Notes: generated by a model from the sequence alone, not told the origin. DNA of 64,000 bases from Nitrospira sp. CG24B (GCA_002869845.2 NEWS02000008.1:230902-294901), one strand, 5' to 3'; positions 45,611 to 56,721 are shown, numbered from the stretch's first letter. Numbers and translations: made by a program.

Positions 45611-45922
45611 TCAGACATCCAGCAATACCTTCACATCGTTGCCTTCGATTTTTACTTGATAGGCTTCCACCTTCGAGGATGGGTTATTCATGCACGAGCC
45701 GGTCGTCACATCGAACCGCCAGCCATGCCACGGACAGGTGACGATGTTGCCTTCCAACTCTCCCTCGCCCAATGGCCCCTCCCGATGGCAACAGGTGTTG
45801 TTGATCGCATGGATCGTCCCATCCACATTGAATACGGCCAGGGTCTTCCCATTGGCTTCTGCCACAATCCCATGCCCTCGCTGTACATCTGTTAGGGCTG
45901 CAACACGCACGAACTCCTCCAT
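45611..45922 (-). CDS. Rieske-type [2Fe-2S] ferredoxin
   Basis: A 103-residue single-domain Rieske protein, resembling the small subunit of assimilatory nitrite reductase and dioxygenase ferredoxins. The cluster ligands are C44-x-H46 (CCHREGPLGEGEL) and C63-x2-H66 (CPWHGWRFD). The extra cysteine C45 inside the first motif is unusual. No signal peptide, so cytoplasmic. GGGAGGGAAGG lies directly before ATG 45922. It is the second gene of the mrp-Rieske-hyp-hyp-lipA set and 24 nt after mrp, and could donate electrons to a partner oxygenase or reductase outside the window. Confidence 0.9.
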   Translation of the reverse strand: MEEFVRVAALTDVQRGHGIVAEANGKTLAVFNVDGTIHAINNTCCHREGPLGEGELEGNIVTCPWHGWRFDVTTGSCMNNPSSKVEAYQVKIEGNDVKVLLDV

Positions 45923-45946
45923 GCCTTCCCTCCCATATGAAACCGC

Positions 45947-46822
45947 TCAATTGGTACTAAACGGCTGCTTGATCTTCTTAAGTAAACTATCGACTGACAG
46001 GCCAGTTTTCTCAGCACCACCGAGTGCTCCCATAATCTTCTTGGCAATATCCCGAAACGCCTCAGCCTGAGGGGATGCCGGATCGGCCACGACGATGGGA
46101 TGGCCGGTATCGCCCCCATCTCGAATGGCCGGATCAATCGGGATCCGGCCAAGAAATGGCAGATCAAGCTTGGCTGCTGCCCGCTCGCCCCCACCATAGG
46201 AGAAAATCTCCGTCCGCTCACCACAGTGGCCACACACAAAGTGGCTCATATTCTCGATAATGCCCAGAAGCGGAACATTGACTTTTTGAAACATCGCCAT
46301 GCCTTTGCGAACATCGTAGAGCGCAACTTCTTGAGGCGTGGTCACGGTGATCGCCCCAGCTAACGGAACCATTTGCGACAAGGAGAGCTGCACATCACCG
46401 GTGCCTGGCGGTAGATCGATCAGCAGGTAATCCAACTCACCCCAGAGCACATCTCGGAAAAAAGCTTGCAGGTATTGATGGACCATCGGACCACGCCAGA
46501 CCAGCGCGGTTTCTTCCGGCACGAGGAACGCCATGGAAATTAATTTTACCCCATAGTTCTCAACGGGAATGATTTTGCCGTCCTTCTGTTCAGGGCCGGT
46601 GGTACACCCCATCATCATCGGGATATTAGGACCGTAGAGATCCGCGTCCAGGAGACCGACCTTCGCACCGGCCAGCGCCAAAGCACAAGCCAGATTCGAC
46701 GACACGGTGGACTTACCGACTCCACCCTTTCCACTGCTGATCGCAACGACATGTTTGACACCAGGAATCAAATTATCTTTTCCCTGGGATTGCTGCGTCC
46801 CATGGGCATGTTCATCAGCCAT
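45947..46822 (-). CDS. Mrp/NBP35-type Fe-S cluster carrier P-loop ATPase
   Basis: Holds and delivers Fe-S clusters to apoproteins. The 291-residue protein has the deviant P-loop SSGKGGVGKST at about 30-40, LLDADLYGPNIPMMMG, DYLLIDLPPGTGDVQLS, and the cluster-binding CxxC (HFVCGHCGERTE). The N-terminal MIP18/DUF59 domain of longer Mrp proteins is absent. ATG 46822 (MADEHAHG) has GGAGA 7 nt upstream; the frame reaches 80 codons further up without similarity and is rejected. It leads a likely Fe-S operon followed by Rieske and LipA, both Fe-S proteins, which makes delivery to them plausible. Confidence 0.93.
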   Translation of the reverse strand: MADEHAHGTQQSQGKDNLIPGVKHVVAISSGKGGVGKSTVSSNLACALALAGAKVGLLDADLYGPNIPMMMGCTTGPEQKDGKIIPVENYGVKLISMAFLVPEETALVWRGPMVHQYLQAFFRDVLWGELDYLLIDLPPGTGDVQLSLSQMVPLAGAITVTTPQEVALYDVRKGMAMFQKVNVPLLGIIENMSHFVCGHCGERTEIFSYGGGERAAAKLDLPFLGRIPIDPAIRDGGDTGHPIVVADPASPQAEAFRDIAKKIMGALGGAEKTGLSVDSLLKKIKQPFSTN

Positions 46823-47049
46823 AGCGAGTCTCCAGTTCAGGTATGTTCGATCGCATCGTTCAGCAATGACGCCCCTCATCGAAGCGCCATCACGCGTGAT
46901 CCCATCATCATAAGGGATGCACCACATGAAATGAAATGGGTCGGTCGGGCTATCGTCCATGCGCCGACTGGGGCAGCAAAGAACGATGACCGCTAGTCGT
47001 CTGGGATGTATACTGAAACCAAACAGCGTCATTCTTTTCAGGACGATCG

Positions 47050-49998
47050 ATGACCACCTCACCTTCTCTTGAGCCAGCCATCCTCCGCATCGGAGAACAG
47101 CTTGCGCAGCTGTCGGCAGGCCTTTCGCCCTCCATCTTTGATAGCCGCTGGTGGTCCCATTCGGCCATCAATTTGGCGATGAAGGATGCGTCGTTTAAGA
47201 CCCGGTTGTTCCACTTCATCGATGTCCTTCCGGTCATTCAGGACGATGAACGAGTGGTCTCGCTTGCCGAAGAATACTTCGGCCGTGAGAGCAGCGAGTT
47301 GTTCGGACTTCGGTGGGGATTGAAGGCCCTGGCCTCAACAAGCGTAGGTGCCCGCCTCACCGGTAAGTCGATCAGAAAACAGATCGAACAGATGGCCAAA
47401 ACGTTCATTGTCGGTGCGTCAGTTGAAGAAGCGGTTCCGGCCTTGTCACAGTTATGGGCAGACGGACGAGCCTGGTCTGTCGATCTGTTGGGCGAGGCCA
47501 CTATCAGCGAGCAGGAAGCTGATCGCTATCGTGACCAGTGTCTGAACGCCTTAGTCGAACTGGGACACGCCACGAAGACCTGGTCTTCCAATCACTTGCT
47601 CGAACGAGATCACCTGGGGCCCATTCCGCGCGTGCACCTCTCGCTCAAGATTTCGGCTCTCTCCTCTCGGCTGGACCCGATTGATCCCGATGGAAGTTAC
47701 GAGTCGGTCGCCACACGTCTCCGTCCACTGGTGGACCTTGCGCAGTCGCTGCCAGCCGGATTGATTTTCGATATGGAGCAGGCGGAGACCAAAGACCTGA
47801 TCCTGCATATCTTCAAGCAACTCTTCGCAGAGCCGGCCTATCGATCCTATCCCTATGCTGGACTCGCGCTGCAGGCCTATCACCGAGAAACCGAACGAGA
47901 TGTACAGGATCTAGTAGTCTGGACGCGAATACGTCAGGCGCCAATCACGATCCGACTGGTCAAGGGAGCGTACTGGGATTCGGACACTGTCCGATATCGG
48001 CAAGCAGGCTGGCCACCTCCGCTTTTTGGCCATAAGGCAGAGACCGACATTCAGTACGAGCGATTGATTCCAGTGCTGTTTGAACACGCCGATCTCATCC
48101 GACCCGCGTTCGGCACGCACAATCTTCGCACGTTAGCTGCCATCGAAGCCCATGCGGAAGCACGGGGCCTGGCCCCTGATGCGCGCGAGTACCAAATGAT
48201 CTTCGGCATGGCGGAGCCGTTCCAGCAAGCCATGGTCAAATTGGGCCGTCGTGTCCGCCTGTACAGTCCTGTGGGTCGGCTGCTCCCCGGTATGGCCTAT
48301 CTGGTGCGGCGACTCTTGGAAAATACGTCGAACGAATCGTTTCTTCAGAAAGAGTATGTCCAGTCCCAACCATTGGCCCAGCTCCTTGCTCCCCCGACAG
48401 GGCCGCCCCAACTCCAACGCACAACAACGAATGGCGAGAAAAGTTTTAGCAACGAACCGCACGGCGATTTTTCACAGGCGGCGGTGAGGAAGGCCATGCA
48501 GGCAAGTATTGAATCGGTTCAATCTCAATTGGGCCGAGAATGGCACGGTCGAGCATCAGATACCAGACTGACCGGCCCATGGCTGGAATCCCGCAATCCT
48601 TGTCGACCAACTGAAGTCGTGGCCCGGGTGCAGAGCGCAGCGGTATCCGATCTGGACCGAGCTATCGAACAGGCACTCCAACAATGGGACCCTTGGCGGC
48701 AGAAAGCTCCGCAAGCGCGATCTGAGATCCTGCGGCAGGCAGCGTTGGAGATGAGCCGCCGTCGCTACGAGCTTGCGGCCTGGGAGATCTTCGAAGTTGG
48801 CAAGCCTTGGCGCGATGCCGACGCTGATGTCGCTGAAGCCATTGACTTCCTCCGTTACTACGCAGATGAGATGGACCGTCTGGCCAGACCTGTACGATTA
48901 GGCAACCATCCGGGAGAGATCAACCAGCGCACCTATGCGCCGCGCGGTGTGACCGTCGTCATCGCGCCATGGAACTTTCCACTCGCTATCCCCGCCGGAA
49001 TGGTGTCTGCGGCACTTGTGACCGGCAATCCAGTTCTATTCAAACCATCGGACCGCTCGCCCGGTTTAGGAACGCTGCTCACTGACATCTTCATCGAGGC
49101 CGGTGTACCGGCTGGATGCTTGACCTGCCTCCCGGGTGGGCCGGAGGTCGGTCAAACACTCATCGCACATCCCCAGGTCGTAACAATCGCGTTTACTGGA
49201 TCGAAGACCGTGGGACTCCACATCTTGGCCGAGGCAGCCCGCGTTGGTCCAGGACAGCCTATGGTCAAGCGGGTGATTGCCGAGATGGGTGGGAAGAATG
49301 CCATCATTGTCGATGAGACCGCGGATCTCGATGAGGCGATTGCCGGCGTCGTCGCATCGTTCACCGGCTACGCGGGACAGAAATGCTCGGCTTGCTCACG
49401 AGTCATCGTCCATCGCACCATCTACGACTCCTTCGTGTCCCGCCTGCGTGAGGCCGTGCTGAGCTTGGAGATCGGCAATCCCATGCACCCGTCCACTAGG
49501 GTTGGGCCGGTGATCGACGCCCGAGCCCAAGCGACCATCCAACGCTACATTTCACTCGGCCTCGAAGAAGGCCAGCTCCTCGTGCAGCGCACCGTAGATC
49601 AGAATGGATATTTTGTCGGACCGACGGTGTTTGTAGATATCCAACCGCATCACCGTGTGGCCCAGGAGGAAATCTTTGGACCGGTGTTGGCCGTCATGAA
49701 AGCTGACAGTTTTGCCGATGCGATCCGCGTGGCCAACGAAACCGAGTATGCGTTGACCGGAGGGGTCTATGCCAGGAGTCCTGCCAATCTTGCGATGGCC
49801 CGCGAGCAGTTCGACGTAGGGAATCTGTACCTGAACCGACCGATCACCGGCGCCCTCGTCGCTCGTCAACCATTCGGTGGGCACCGCTTCTCAGGGGTAG
49901 GTGCGAAGGCGGGCGGGGAAGACTATCTGGCTCAATTCATGATCACGAGAGTCATCAGCGAGAACACCCTTCGCCGGGGATTCGAATCGACTCAATGA
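47050..49998 (+). CDS. putA: Bifunctional proline dehydrogenase / L-glutamate gamma-semialdehyde dehydrogenase
   Basis: Two-step conversion of proline to glutamate. The 982-residue protein has the FAD-dependent proline dehydrogenase barrel at about 90-440 (HLSLKISALSSRLDPIDPDG, ITIRLVKGAYWDSDT, FGTHNLRTLA). The NAD-dependent aldehyde dehydrogenase domain is at about 500-980 with APWNFPLAIPAGM, FTGSKTVGL, catalytic Cys C779 (GQKCSACSRV), and EEIFGPVLAV. It lacks the DNA-binding N-terminal domain of trifunctional E. coli PutA. AGGA lies 7 nt before ATG 47050. The 3' end overlaps the convergent exported-protein gene by 108 nt. Confidence 0.96.
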   Translation: MTTSPSLEPAILRIGEQLAQLSAGLSPSIFDSRWWSHSAINLAMKDASFKTRLFHFIDVLPVIQDDERVVSLAEEYFGRESSELFGLRWGLKALASTSVGARLTGKSIRKQIEQMAKTFIVGASVEEAVPALSQLWADGRAWSVDLLGEATISEQEADRYRDQCLNALVELGHATKTWSSNHLLERDHLGPIPRVHLSLKISALSSRLDPIDPDGSYESVATRLRPLVDLAQSLPAGLIFDMEQAETKDLILHIFKQLFAEPAYRSYPYAGLALQAYHRETERDVQDLVVWTRIRQAPITIRLVKGAYWDSDTVRYRQAGWPPPLFGHKAETDIQYERLIPVLFEHADLIRPAFGTHNLRTLAAIEAHAEARGLAPDAREYQMIFGMAEPFQQAMVKLGRRVRLYSPVGRLLPGMAYLVRRLLENTSNESFLQKEYVQSQPLAQLLAPPTGPPQLQRTTTNGEKSFSNEPHGDFSQAAVRKAMQASIESVQSQLGREWHGRASDTRLTGPWLESRNPCRPTEVVARVQSAAVSDLDRAIEQALQQWDPWRQKAPQARSEILRQAALEMSRRRYELAAWEIFEVGKPWRDADADVAEAIDFLRYYADEMDRLARPVRLGNHPGEINQRTYAPRGVTVVIAPWNFPLAIPAGMVSAALVTGNPVLFKPSDRSPGLGTLLTDIFIEAGVPAGCLTCLPGGPEVGQTLIAHPQVVTIAFTGSKTVGLHILAEAARVGPGQPMVKRVIAEMGGKNAIIVDETADLDEAIAGVVASFTGYAGQKCSACSRVIVHRTIYDSFVSRLREAVLSLEIGNPMHPSTRVGPVIDARAQATIQRYISLGLEEGQLLVQRTVDQNGYFVGPTVFVDIQPHHRVAQEEIFGPVLAVMKADSFADAIRVANETEYALTGGVYARSPANLAMAREQFDVGNLYLNRPITGALVARQPFGGHRFSGVGAKAGGEDYLAQFMITRVISENTLRRGFESTQ

Positions 49999-50766
49999 GG
50001 CCTTTGCCGCTTTGATGTCGTGTTCTTCAAGTTCTTCCGTGATTTCCGTCACGACGCCTCGGTCCTCCTTGACCGCAGATAATTCTTGACGCTCCACATA
50101 CTTCACCAATCCGATCCCTTTGGCAAACCAGGCCGTCATCACATCGATACCGGAAACGGTCCGACGGCTCCCCGACAAATGAATCTTCATGTTCATCCGC
50201 GCTTCCACCTTCACCGCATCCGGAAAGGTCCCTGCCGGAACTGTGACGGCTTCGCGGCCCATCACCTTACTCCATCCCTGCGTATCGACCTTTTCATCTG
50301 TTCCGTCTCGATCCATATCGGTTCCGAAGTCGATGCCCGTACGATCAAACTGCTGAAATGAAGACGGTACGATTAAGGGAAATCGGAAAATCTGGTAGGG
50401 AGTGATCTGTTTTTCTAGCGGTGTCCCTGGCTCCGATCCGTAATAGACGATGCCAGCTTGGTCTCGACGATAGTAACTGTCCGATGGGCCATGATTCCCC
50501 GGGTTCGTGTCATGGAACACAGTCACGGTGACGCCTTTGATGGCCTTGGTTTCCGTGGCGGTCGAGACATTCGTGAAAAACTTCAGTTCGATCGTCTGGA
50601 GCGGCCCTTCATTGATGTGGCCACGATAGGTCCAGCGACTTCCGATCGTATCAGGGAAATACTCGTCAGACTTTGTCATCGTGAGAGGCTCTTCCGCCCC
50701 GCACACCCCAGACCATGCCACTAGACCAAACAGCACGCAGGCTCCCACACTCAAGACCGATCGCAT
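49891..50766 (-). CDS. Exported hypothetical protein, beta-rich
   Basis: A 291-residue protein with a Sec signal peptide (VLSVGACVLFGLVAWSGVCG, cleavage near 24) and a beta-strand-rich mature domain: YFPDTIGSRWTYRGHINEG near its start, then TVPAGTFPDAVKVEARMNMKI and MTAWFAKGIGLVKYVERQ. This resembles widespread periplasmic lipocalin-like proteins of the DUF3108/TapB type. The ATG at 50766 has GGAG 6 nt upstream. Its last 36 codons lie antisense to the end of putA, an unusually long convergent overlap. No operon partner is seen. Ligand unknown. Confidence 0.72.
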   Translation of the reverse strand: MRSVLSVGACVLFGLVAWSGVCGAEEPLTMTKSDEYFPDTIGSRWTYRGHINEGPLQTIELKFFTNVSTATETKAIKGVTVTVFHDTNPGNHGPSDSYYRRDQAGIVYYGSEPGTPLEKQITPYQIFRFPLIVPSSFQQFDRTGIDFGTDMDRDGTDEKVDTQGWSKVMGREAVTVPAGTFPDAVKVEARMNMKIHLSGSRRTVSGIDVMTAWFAKGIGLVKYVERQELSAVKEDRGVVTEITEELEEHDIKAAKASLSRFESPAKGVLADDSRDHELSQIVFPARLRTYP

Positions 50767-50916
50767 AGTCACTCCAGGTTTCATCATTTCATTGCACTAC
50801 CGAAACGTGATTTTCACGGTACCATAGGCATCACAACAGCAGCAAGCCGATCGGCGCTGTATGAAGTCCTGCGCATCGCTTGCCTTCGTGCATCGCTCCT
50901 CGCATAATTCATCGCC

Positions 50917-53060
<2,144 letters not shown>

Positions 53061-53065
53061 GTCAG

Positions 53066-53659
53066 TTACCGCTTGGAGTGCTCTAACGCCTTCTGTTTGA
53101 CGATACGGAAGTGGGTGGCCAACTCTTGTCGCACCACCATCGCTACTAACCAGTCTGGTGCAAGCGAATCCGGTTCAACGGTCAGCTCAAAATCCGCGCG
53201 TGTGTGATCTCCATCCCCAGCCGACTGAAGCTTCCAGACCCGGTGATAGCGCTTGAAGTCACCGGCCTTCAGGTCAGTCACCAGACCACCGCTCGGTAAG
53301 ATCCTGGACTCCGTAACCAACCGGCGTTCGCCGGGCATGACCGAGTGGTCGATGCGAAGATCGACCGTGGCCACCCCATCATGGATGTTCAACTTAGCTA
53401 CTCTCATCTGAACCTCAAAGAGGTCCGGCCAATGGGAGTAATCTGCCAACAATGCTTGTATCACTTCCGGCTTGGCCGGAAAAAGCGGATGTGCCGTCGC
53501 ACGGATTCCACCACCAGACTCTGTCTTCACCTCTAACCCATCTGCGTCAATGGCCACCTGCGCATCCACCTCCCATATGGAAATGGACAGAAGGATAGGG
53601 ACGGCCAACAACAGGACGAGACCCTGTGACGCTGTCGCTCGTCTATCCAACAATCGCAT
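53066..53659 (-). CDS. Exported SRPBCC/START-like protein
   Basis: A 197-residue protein with an N-terminal signal or membrane segment (SQGLVLLLAVPILLSISIW) followed by a polyketide cyclase/coenzyme Q-binding (SRPBCC, START-like) fold: FPAKPEVIQALLADYSHWPDLFEVQMRVAKL and RIDHSVMPGERRLVTESRI, ending with a helix rich in Arg and Lys. Such folds bind hydrophobic ligands. The ATG at 53659 (MRLLDRR) overlaps the 3' end of the DGQHR gene by 17 nt; a frame starting 26 codons earlier is rejected because it would bury the hydrophobic stretch. The ligand is unknown. Confidence 0.78.
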   Translation of the reverse strand: MRLLDRRATASQGLVLLLAVPILLSISIWEVDAQVAIDADGLEVKTESGGGIRATAHPLFPAKPEVIQALLADYSHWPDLFEVQMRVAKLNIHDGVATVDLRIDHSVMPGERRLVTESRILPSGGLVTDLKAGDFKRYHRVWKLQSAGDGDHTRADFELTVEPDSLAPDWLVAMVVRQELATHFRIVKQKALEHSKR

Positions 53660-54755
53660 CCAGTAGCCGCTGGTGAATCTTCCGTACCCGTTCAAGCTGT
53701 CCTTTGGCAGGAAACCGTTCGTAGAAGCCTTCGGCACGGAACTCCTTCGTCAGAGGAGCCCATGGCTTGACGACCTCAGCAAACGGTTTGTGTGAACGCT
53801 GTTCATCCCAGTCATTGATGAGCTTGCGATCCACGACCAGATCATCCAATACGCGAATCAATGCCTTGAGCGTCACATCGCGAGTAAACATATACCGCTC
53901 GTTCTGTCCCCACACCTCGCCCATGACGTCCTTCACTCCCTTCAGATAGTCGCGCACCAGGGCGTAGCAGCGATCAGGTTTCATCCCTAAGTGCGACTCC
54001 ATCCAACGCTTATGGACCGTCACGACTTTCAGCAGTTCGTTGAATACCTCAGACTGCAGAATCCATTTTTCCTGTTTACTCCGCCCCCCAAGGCGATTGA
54101 TCTTGTACTGCAGCGGCGAGTCCGGTTCGCCATAGAGGAGATTCACGACCTTGGCGGCGAATTTCTTTTCAGGGCTTTCCCACGACACCTTCTCATAGAG
54201 GTCAACCAAATGCGACCGGTTGATTCGCGTATGAGTCGAATTGATGATGACGAACATCTCGGTTGCGAAATCGGCGCTGCGTCCATCAAACAACAAACAG
54301 GGCACTTCCACCTGTGCGCTCTGATCGGGATGTTTCTCATGGAAGAAATGAAGCCCGGCGAGTCGATGTTGGCCATCGATCACCAAATACTTGCCTTTGG
54401 GTTCGCTTAGATGACCGATCGAATCTGAGTCGCCCGCTTTTTGAAAGCGAAGCGTTTCGTCGGTAAAGAGCAGCACGGTGCCGGGAATCATCGGTTGCGC
54501 CACGACGGTCTCATAAAAATTGACGATCTGTTTGATCTTCTGCCGATTCAGGACCCGCTGGAATCCCTTCTCGCTCCGCTCAATGCCCGCAATAAACTGC
54601 GCCACGTCGTCATGTTCGGAAATCTTGGCCTGTGCGATCTCTTCCCCCTCGAAATAATACCGGCTAGTGAACCGAACCTTTTTTAATAGCTCACTGGCCT
54701 TATAGGCGATGAAATAGAACATGCCCTCTTTTTGCGTGATTCGCGTCGCGAGCAT
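53643..54755 (-). CDS. Stand-alone DGQHR domain protein (DndB-like)
   Basis: A 370-residue protein of the DGQHR family; the signature VIDGQHRLAGL sits at about 125-135 (D127, Q129, H130, R131). A conserved downstream MFVIINSTHTRINRSHLVDLYE and KWILQSEVFNELLKVV agree with DndB-like proteins. DndB represses the phosphorothioate dnd operon and binds DNA in some bacteria, but here no dndCDE or dptFGH genes are adjacent, so this is an orphan and its role is unclear. ATG 54755 has GGAGG four nt upstream, a strong start; a 29-codon longer frame is rejected. It overlaps the SRPBCC gene by 17 nt. Confidence 0.85.
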   Translation of the reverse strand: MLATRITQKEGMFYFIAYKASELLKKVRFTSRYYFEGEEIAQAKISEHDDVAQFIAGIERSEKGFQRVLNRQKIKQIVNFYETVVAQPMIPGTVLLFTDETLRFQKAGDSDSIGHLSEPKGKYLVIDGQHRLAGLHFFHEKHPDQSAQVEVPCLLFDGRSADFATEMFVIINSTHTRINRSHLVDLYEKVSWESPEKKFAAKVVNLLYGEPDSPLQYKINRLGGRSKQEKWILQSEVFNELLKVVTVHKRWMESHLGMKPDRCYALVRDYLKGVKDVMGEVWGQNERYMFTRDVTLKALIRVLDDLVVDRKLINDWDEQRSHKPFAEVVKPWAPLTKEFRAEGFYERFPAKGQLERVRKIHQRLLDAIVG

Positions 54756-54851
54756 AGAGCCTCCATTAGTTTGAATAGAAGCTGGCGGGATGATTCTACG
54801 TGGCCCTCTCCATGGCCGCAAGACAAAGGACTGTGCTAGCATTCGTGGATC

Positions 54852-55226
54852 GTGATCCGAGGATGGCTCATAGTGGCTCTTTTCTTCACACCCCTGGCAT
54901 TAATCCTGTTGCCCGAGTGTGACGCCGGGGAACAGGGCATAGAGGAGTCAGCAGCCACAACAGAACTGTCCTGCAGCTTCACGATGGAAAAAGGTGATAC
55001 CGGACACCCTTGCCACGTTCCATTTCCACAAGGCTGCCTAGTCGCCTCCATTCCCGGAACCAAGCACCCCTGGACCACGATCTCGAAAGGCGGGCGCCTG
55101 CAGTGCCGGTTTGACGAAGCGAAGACCGATTGGAAGACCAACATTGTCGGCACCTGCGACCGATGCCAATCGATCAGATGTTCGGCCCACTTCAGCGTTC
55201 GCTTTGATTGCTCGACCCAACACTAA
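54852..55226 (+). CDS. Small cysteine-rich exported protein
   Basis: A 124-residue protein with a Sec signal peptide (about 1-24, LIVALFFTPLALILLPECDAG) and a mature part containing ten cysteines (for example PCHVPFPQGCLV and GTCDRCQSIRC), which may form disulfide bonds or bind a cofactor. No known domain. The start is GTG at 54852. It is 15 nt upstream of queG on the same strand, which suggests a shared transcript, though the functional link is not obvious. The low number of charged residues and high Cys content suggest a stable, secreted fold. Confidence 0.68.
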   Translation: MIRGWLIVALFFTPLALILLPECDAGEQGIEESAATTELSCSFTMEKGDTGHPCHVPFPQGCLVASIPGTKHPWTTISKGGRLQCRFDEAKTDWKTNIVGTCDRCQSIRCSAHFSVRFDCSTQH

Positions 55227-55241
55227 GTTCCCTGGTATCCC

Positions 55242-56249
55242 ATGTCCATCACGGCCGCCATCAAACAAGAAGCCCATGCGCTGGGGTTCGATGCAGTTGG
55301 GATTACACACGTGTCGGGTGACCAGACACCGTCAGCTGCCGGCGACCAGGGAAACAGCCTCCCCTTCAATTCCGAAGCCGCGGTACCCCAACGCCTCTTC
55401 GACCGTCTCACCGAATGGCTCCGACGAGGCTATCACGGCACCATGGCCTGGATGGAGCGGGCTCCGGATAAACGCACCAATCCTTGCCAGGTGCTTCCCG
55501 GCTGCCGGTCAATCATCTCCTTGGGAATCAACTACCTCACCGACCATCGTGCCAACGAACAACCTGGCTACGGCCGCATTGCGCGATATGCTTGGGGAAA
55601 GGACTATCACAAGACTTTCAGCAAACGGCTGAAGCAGCTGGAGCAGCGCATCTCCAGCCTTGTACCTGACGCTCAAACCCGTTCGTACTCCGACACCGGC
55701 CCAATCATGGAGAAAGCCTGGGCCGAACAGGCGGGCCTAGGTTGGATTGGAAAACATTCCAATCTCGTGTCAGCGGAATATGGATCGTGGTTGTTACTGG
55801 GGGAAATCCTGACTACAGTGGCTCTAGAAGCTGATGAGCCGGCGACTGACCTCTGTGGCAGCTGCACGCTCTGCATTCAAGCCTGCCCTACGGGAGCGAT
55901 CACCGAGCCCTACGTGGTTGATGCCACTCGTTGTATTTCCTACCTGACCATCGAACTGCGCGGTGATGAGGCCGCTATTTCTCAGGAGCTACAAGGGGGG
56001 ATGGGAAACAAGATCTTCGGATGCGACGATTGCCTTGACGTGTGCCCCTTTAATCTCCGAGCCGAACCGACTCAGGAACCTGCTTTTCAACCTTCACGCT
56101 GGAGCCTTTCACCTCACCTCAACGAACTGTCTCAGCTCGATGAGCAGACCTTTGCCGCAATATTTCAACAAAGCCCGATTCGGCGCGCAAAACACCAAGG
56201 GCTTCTCCGGAACGTCGCCATCGCCCAACGCAATCTGAAGTCCTCGTGA
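55242..56249 (+). CDS. queG: Epoxyqueuosine reductase
   Basis: Last step of queuosine synthesis at tRNA position 34, using cobalamin and two [4Fe-4S] clusters. The 335-residue protein has the DUF1730-like N-terminal domain, DTGPIMEKAWAEQAGLGWIGKH, and two clusters' cysteines: CGSCTLCIQACPTGA and GCDDCLDVCPFN. The last block is the ferredoxin-like 4Fe-4S fold. ATG 55242 (MSITAAIKQEAHALGFDAVG) matches the family start. A HEAT-repeat domain of longer homologues is absent here, typical for many QueG. An AT-rich, hairpin-bearing region follows. Confidence 0.95.
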   Translation: MSITAAIKQEAHALGFDAVGITHVSGDQTPSAAGDQGNSLPFNSEAAVPQRLFDRLTEWLRRGYHGTMAWMERAPDKRTNPCQVLPGCRSIISLGINYLTDHRANEQPGYGRIARYAWGKDYHKTFSKRLKQLEQRISSLVPDAQTRSYSDTGPIMEKAWAEQAGLGWIGKHSNLVSAEYGSWLLLGEILTTVALEADEPATDLCGSCTLCIQACPTGAITEPYVVDATRCISYLTIELRGDEAAISQELQGGMGNKIFGCDDCLDVCPFNLRAEPTQEPAFQPSRWSLSPHLNELSQLDEQTFAAIFQQSPIRRAKHQGLLRNVAIAQRNLKSS

Positions 56250-56318
56250 CTATTTCACGCCTTCAGGCTGACAGAGGAGTTGTTGTCCCTTCATTTGGAG
56301 AGCACCGTTGGGTGAATC

Positions 56319-56350
56319 GAATCAGATACATCCTGTATCTAATTTGATTC
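56319..56350. repeat. Bulged inverted repeat between queG and nirK
   Basis: AGATACA (56324-56330) and TGTATCT (56334-56340) form a perfect 7-bp stem with a 3-nt loop. Outer GAATC (56319-56323) and GATTC (56346-56350) pair around a 5-nt bulge. It could be the queG terminator, but no T run follows; as a palindrome with 3-nt spacer it also fits a dimeric regulator site. Confidence 0.55.
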
Positions 56351-56550
56351 TTCGCCTTATCCGGACCACTTGATCCATAACATCGACTTCTTGCCAACAG
56401 AGCCTTTCAATCTCTACCAACAACCTTATAAGTTATTAACTTTGCAAATAAATTATAGGCGTATGCACTTGATTCCCCTTGCCACATTGTGTAGTAGTCT
56501 GGGGCCATGAAAATCTTAGAGGTCTCAGTCTTGGCGAGGCAGGGCCATTT

Positions 56551-56618
56551 GGACTCAATTGAATGCATAACCAAAATTTTTTCTTTGTATTTTTTCTTCT
56601 AAATTTGGTAGATAGTCC
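56551..56618. repeat. Nested inverted repeats in the nirK leader
   Basis: An inner near-palindrome ACCAAAATTT (56570-56579) / AAATTTGGT (56601-56609), off by one base, is flanked by outer GGACT (56551-56555) / AGTCC (56614-56618). The whole could fold as a long AT-rich stem or serve as two operator half-sites. It sits about 100 nt before the nirK start. Confidence 0.45.
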
Positions 56619-56721
56619 ACACTGGACGTTTGTCGATAAAGGGTGGGAGGGGGATCAATTCGCCACGCTTGTCAGGGGCAGCGTCTTTTTTCCATAAAAT
56701 ACAGTCATAAGGGAGGCAACT

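Larger units (their letters stand above)
56250..56721. other. AT-rich region upstream of nirK with nested inverted repeats
   Basis: A 472-nt non-coding stretch between queG and nirK. It is visibly richer in A and T than the flanking coding sequence (runs such as AAATTATAG and TTTTTTCTT). Two inverted-repeat structures, at 56319-56350 and 56551-56618, are entered separately. A 31-codon ATG frame (56507-56602) lies inside but has a poor SD. I see no clean sigma70 or sigma54 promoter. This is the likely control region of nirK. Confidence 0.6.

Noticed and set aside
56507..56602. 31-codon frame (MKILEVSVLARQG...) in the nirK leader
   Set aside because: Poor ribosome binding site and no similarity; it overlaps the inverted repeat. 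Could be an upstream leader peptide, but not supported.
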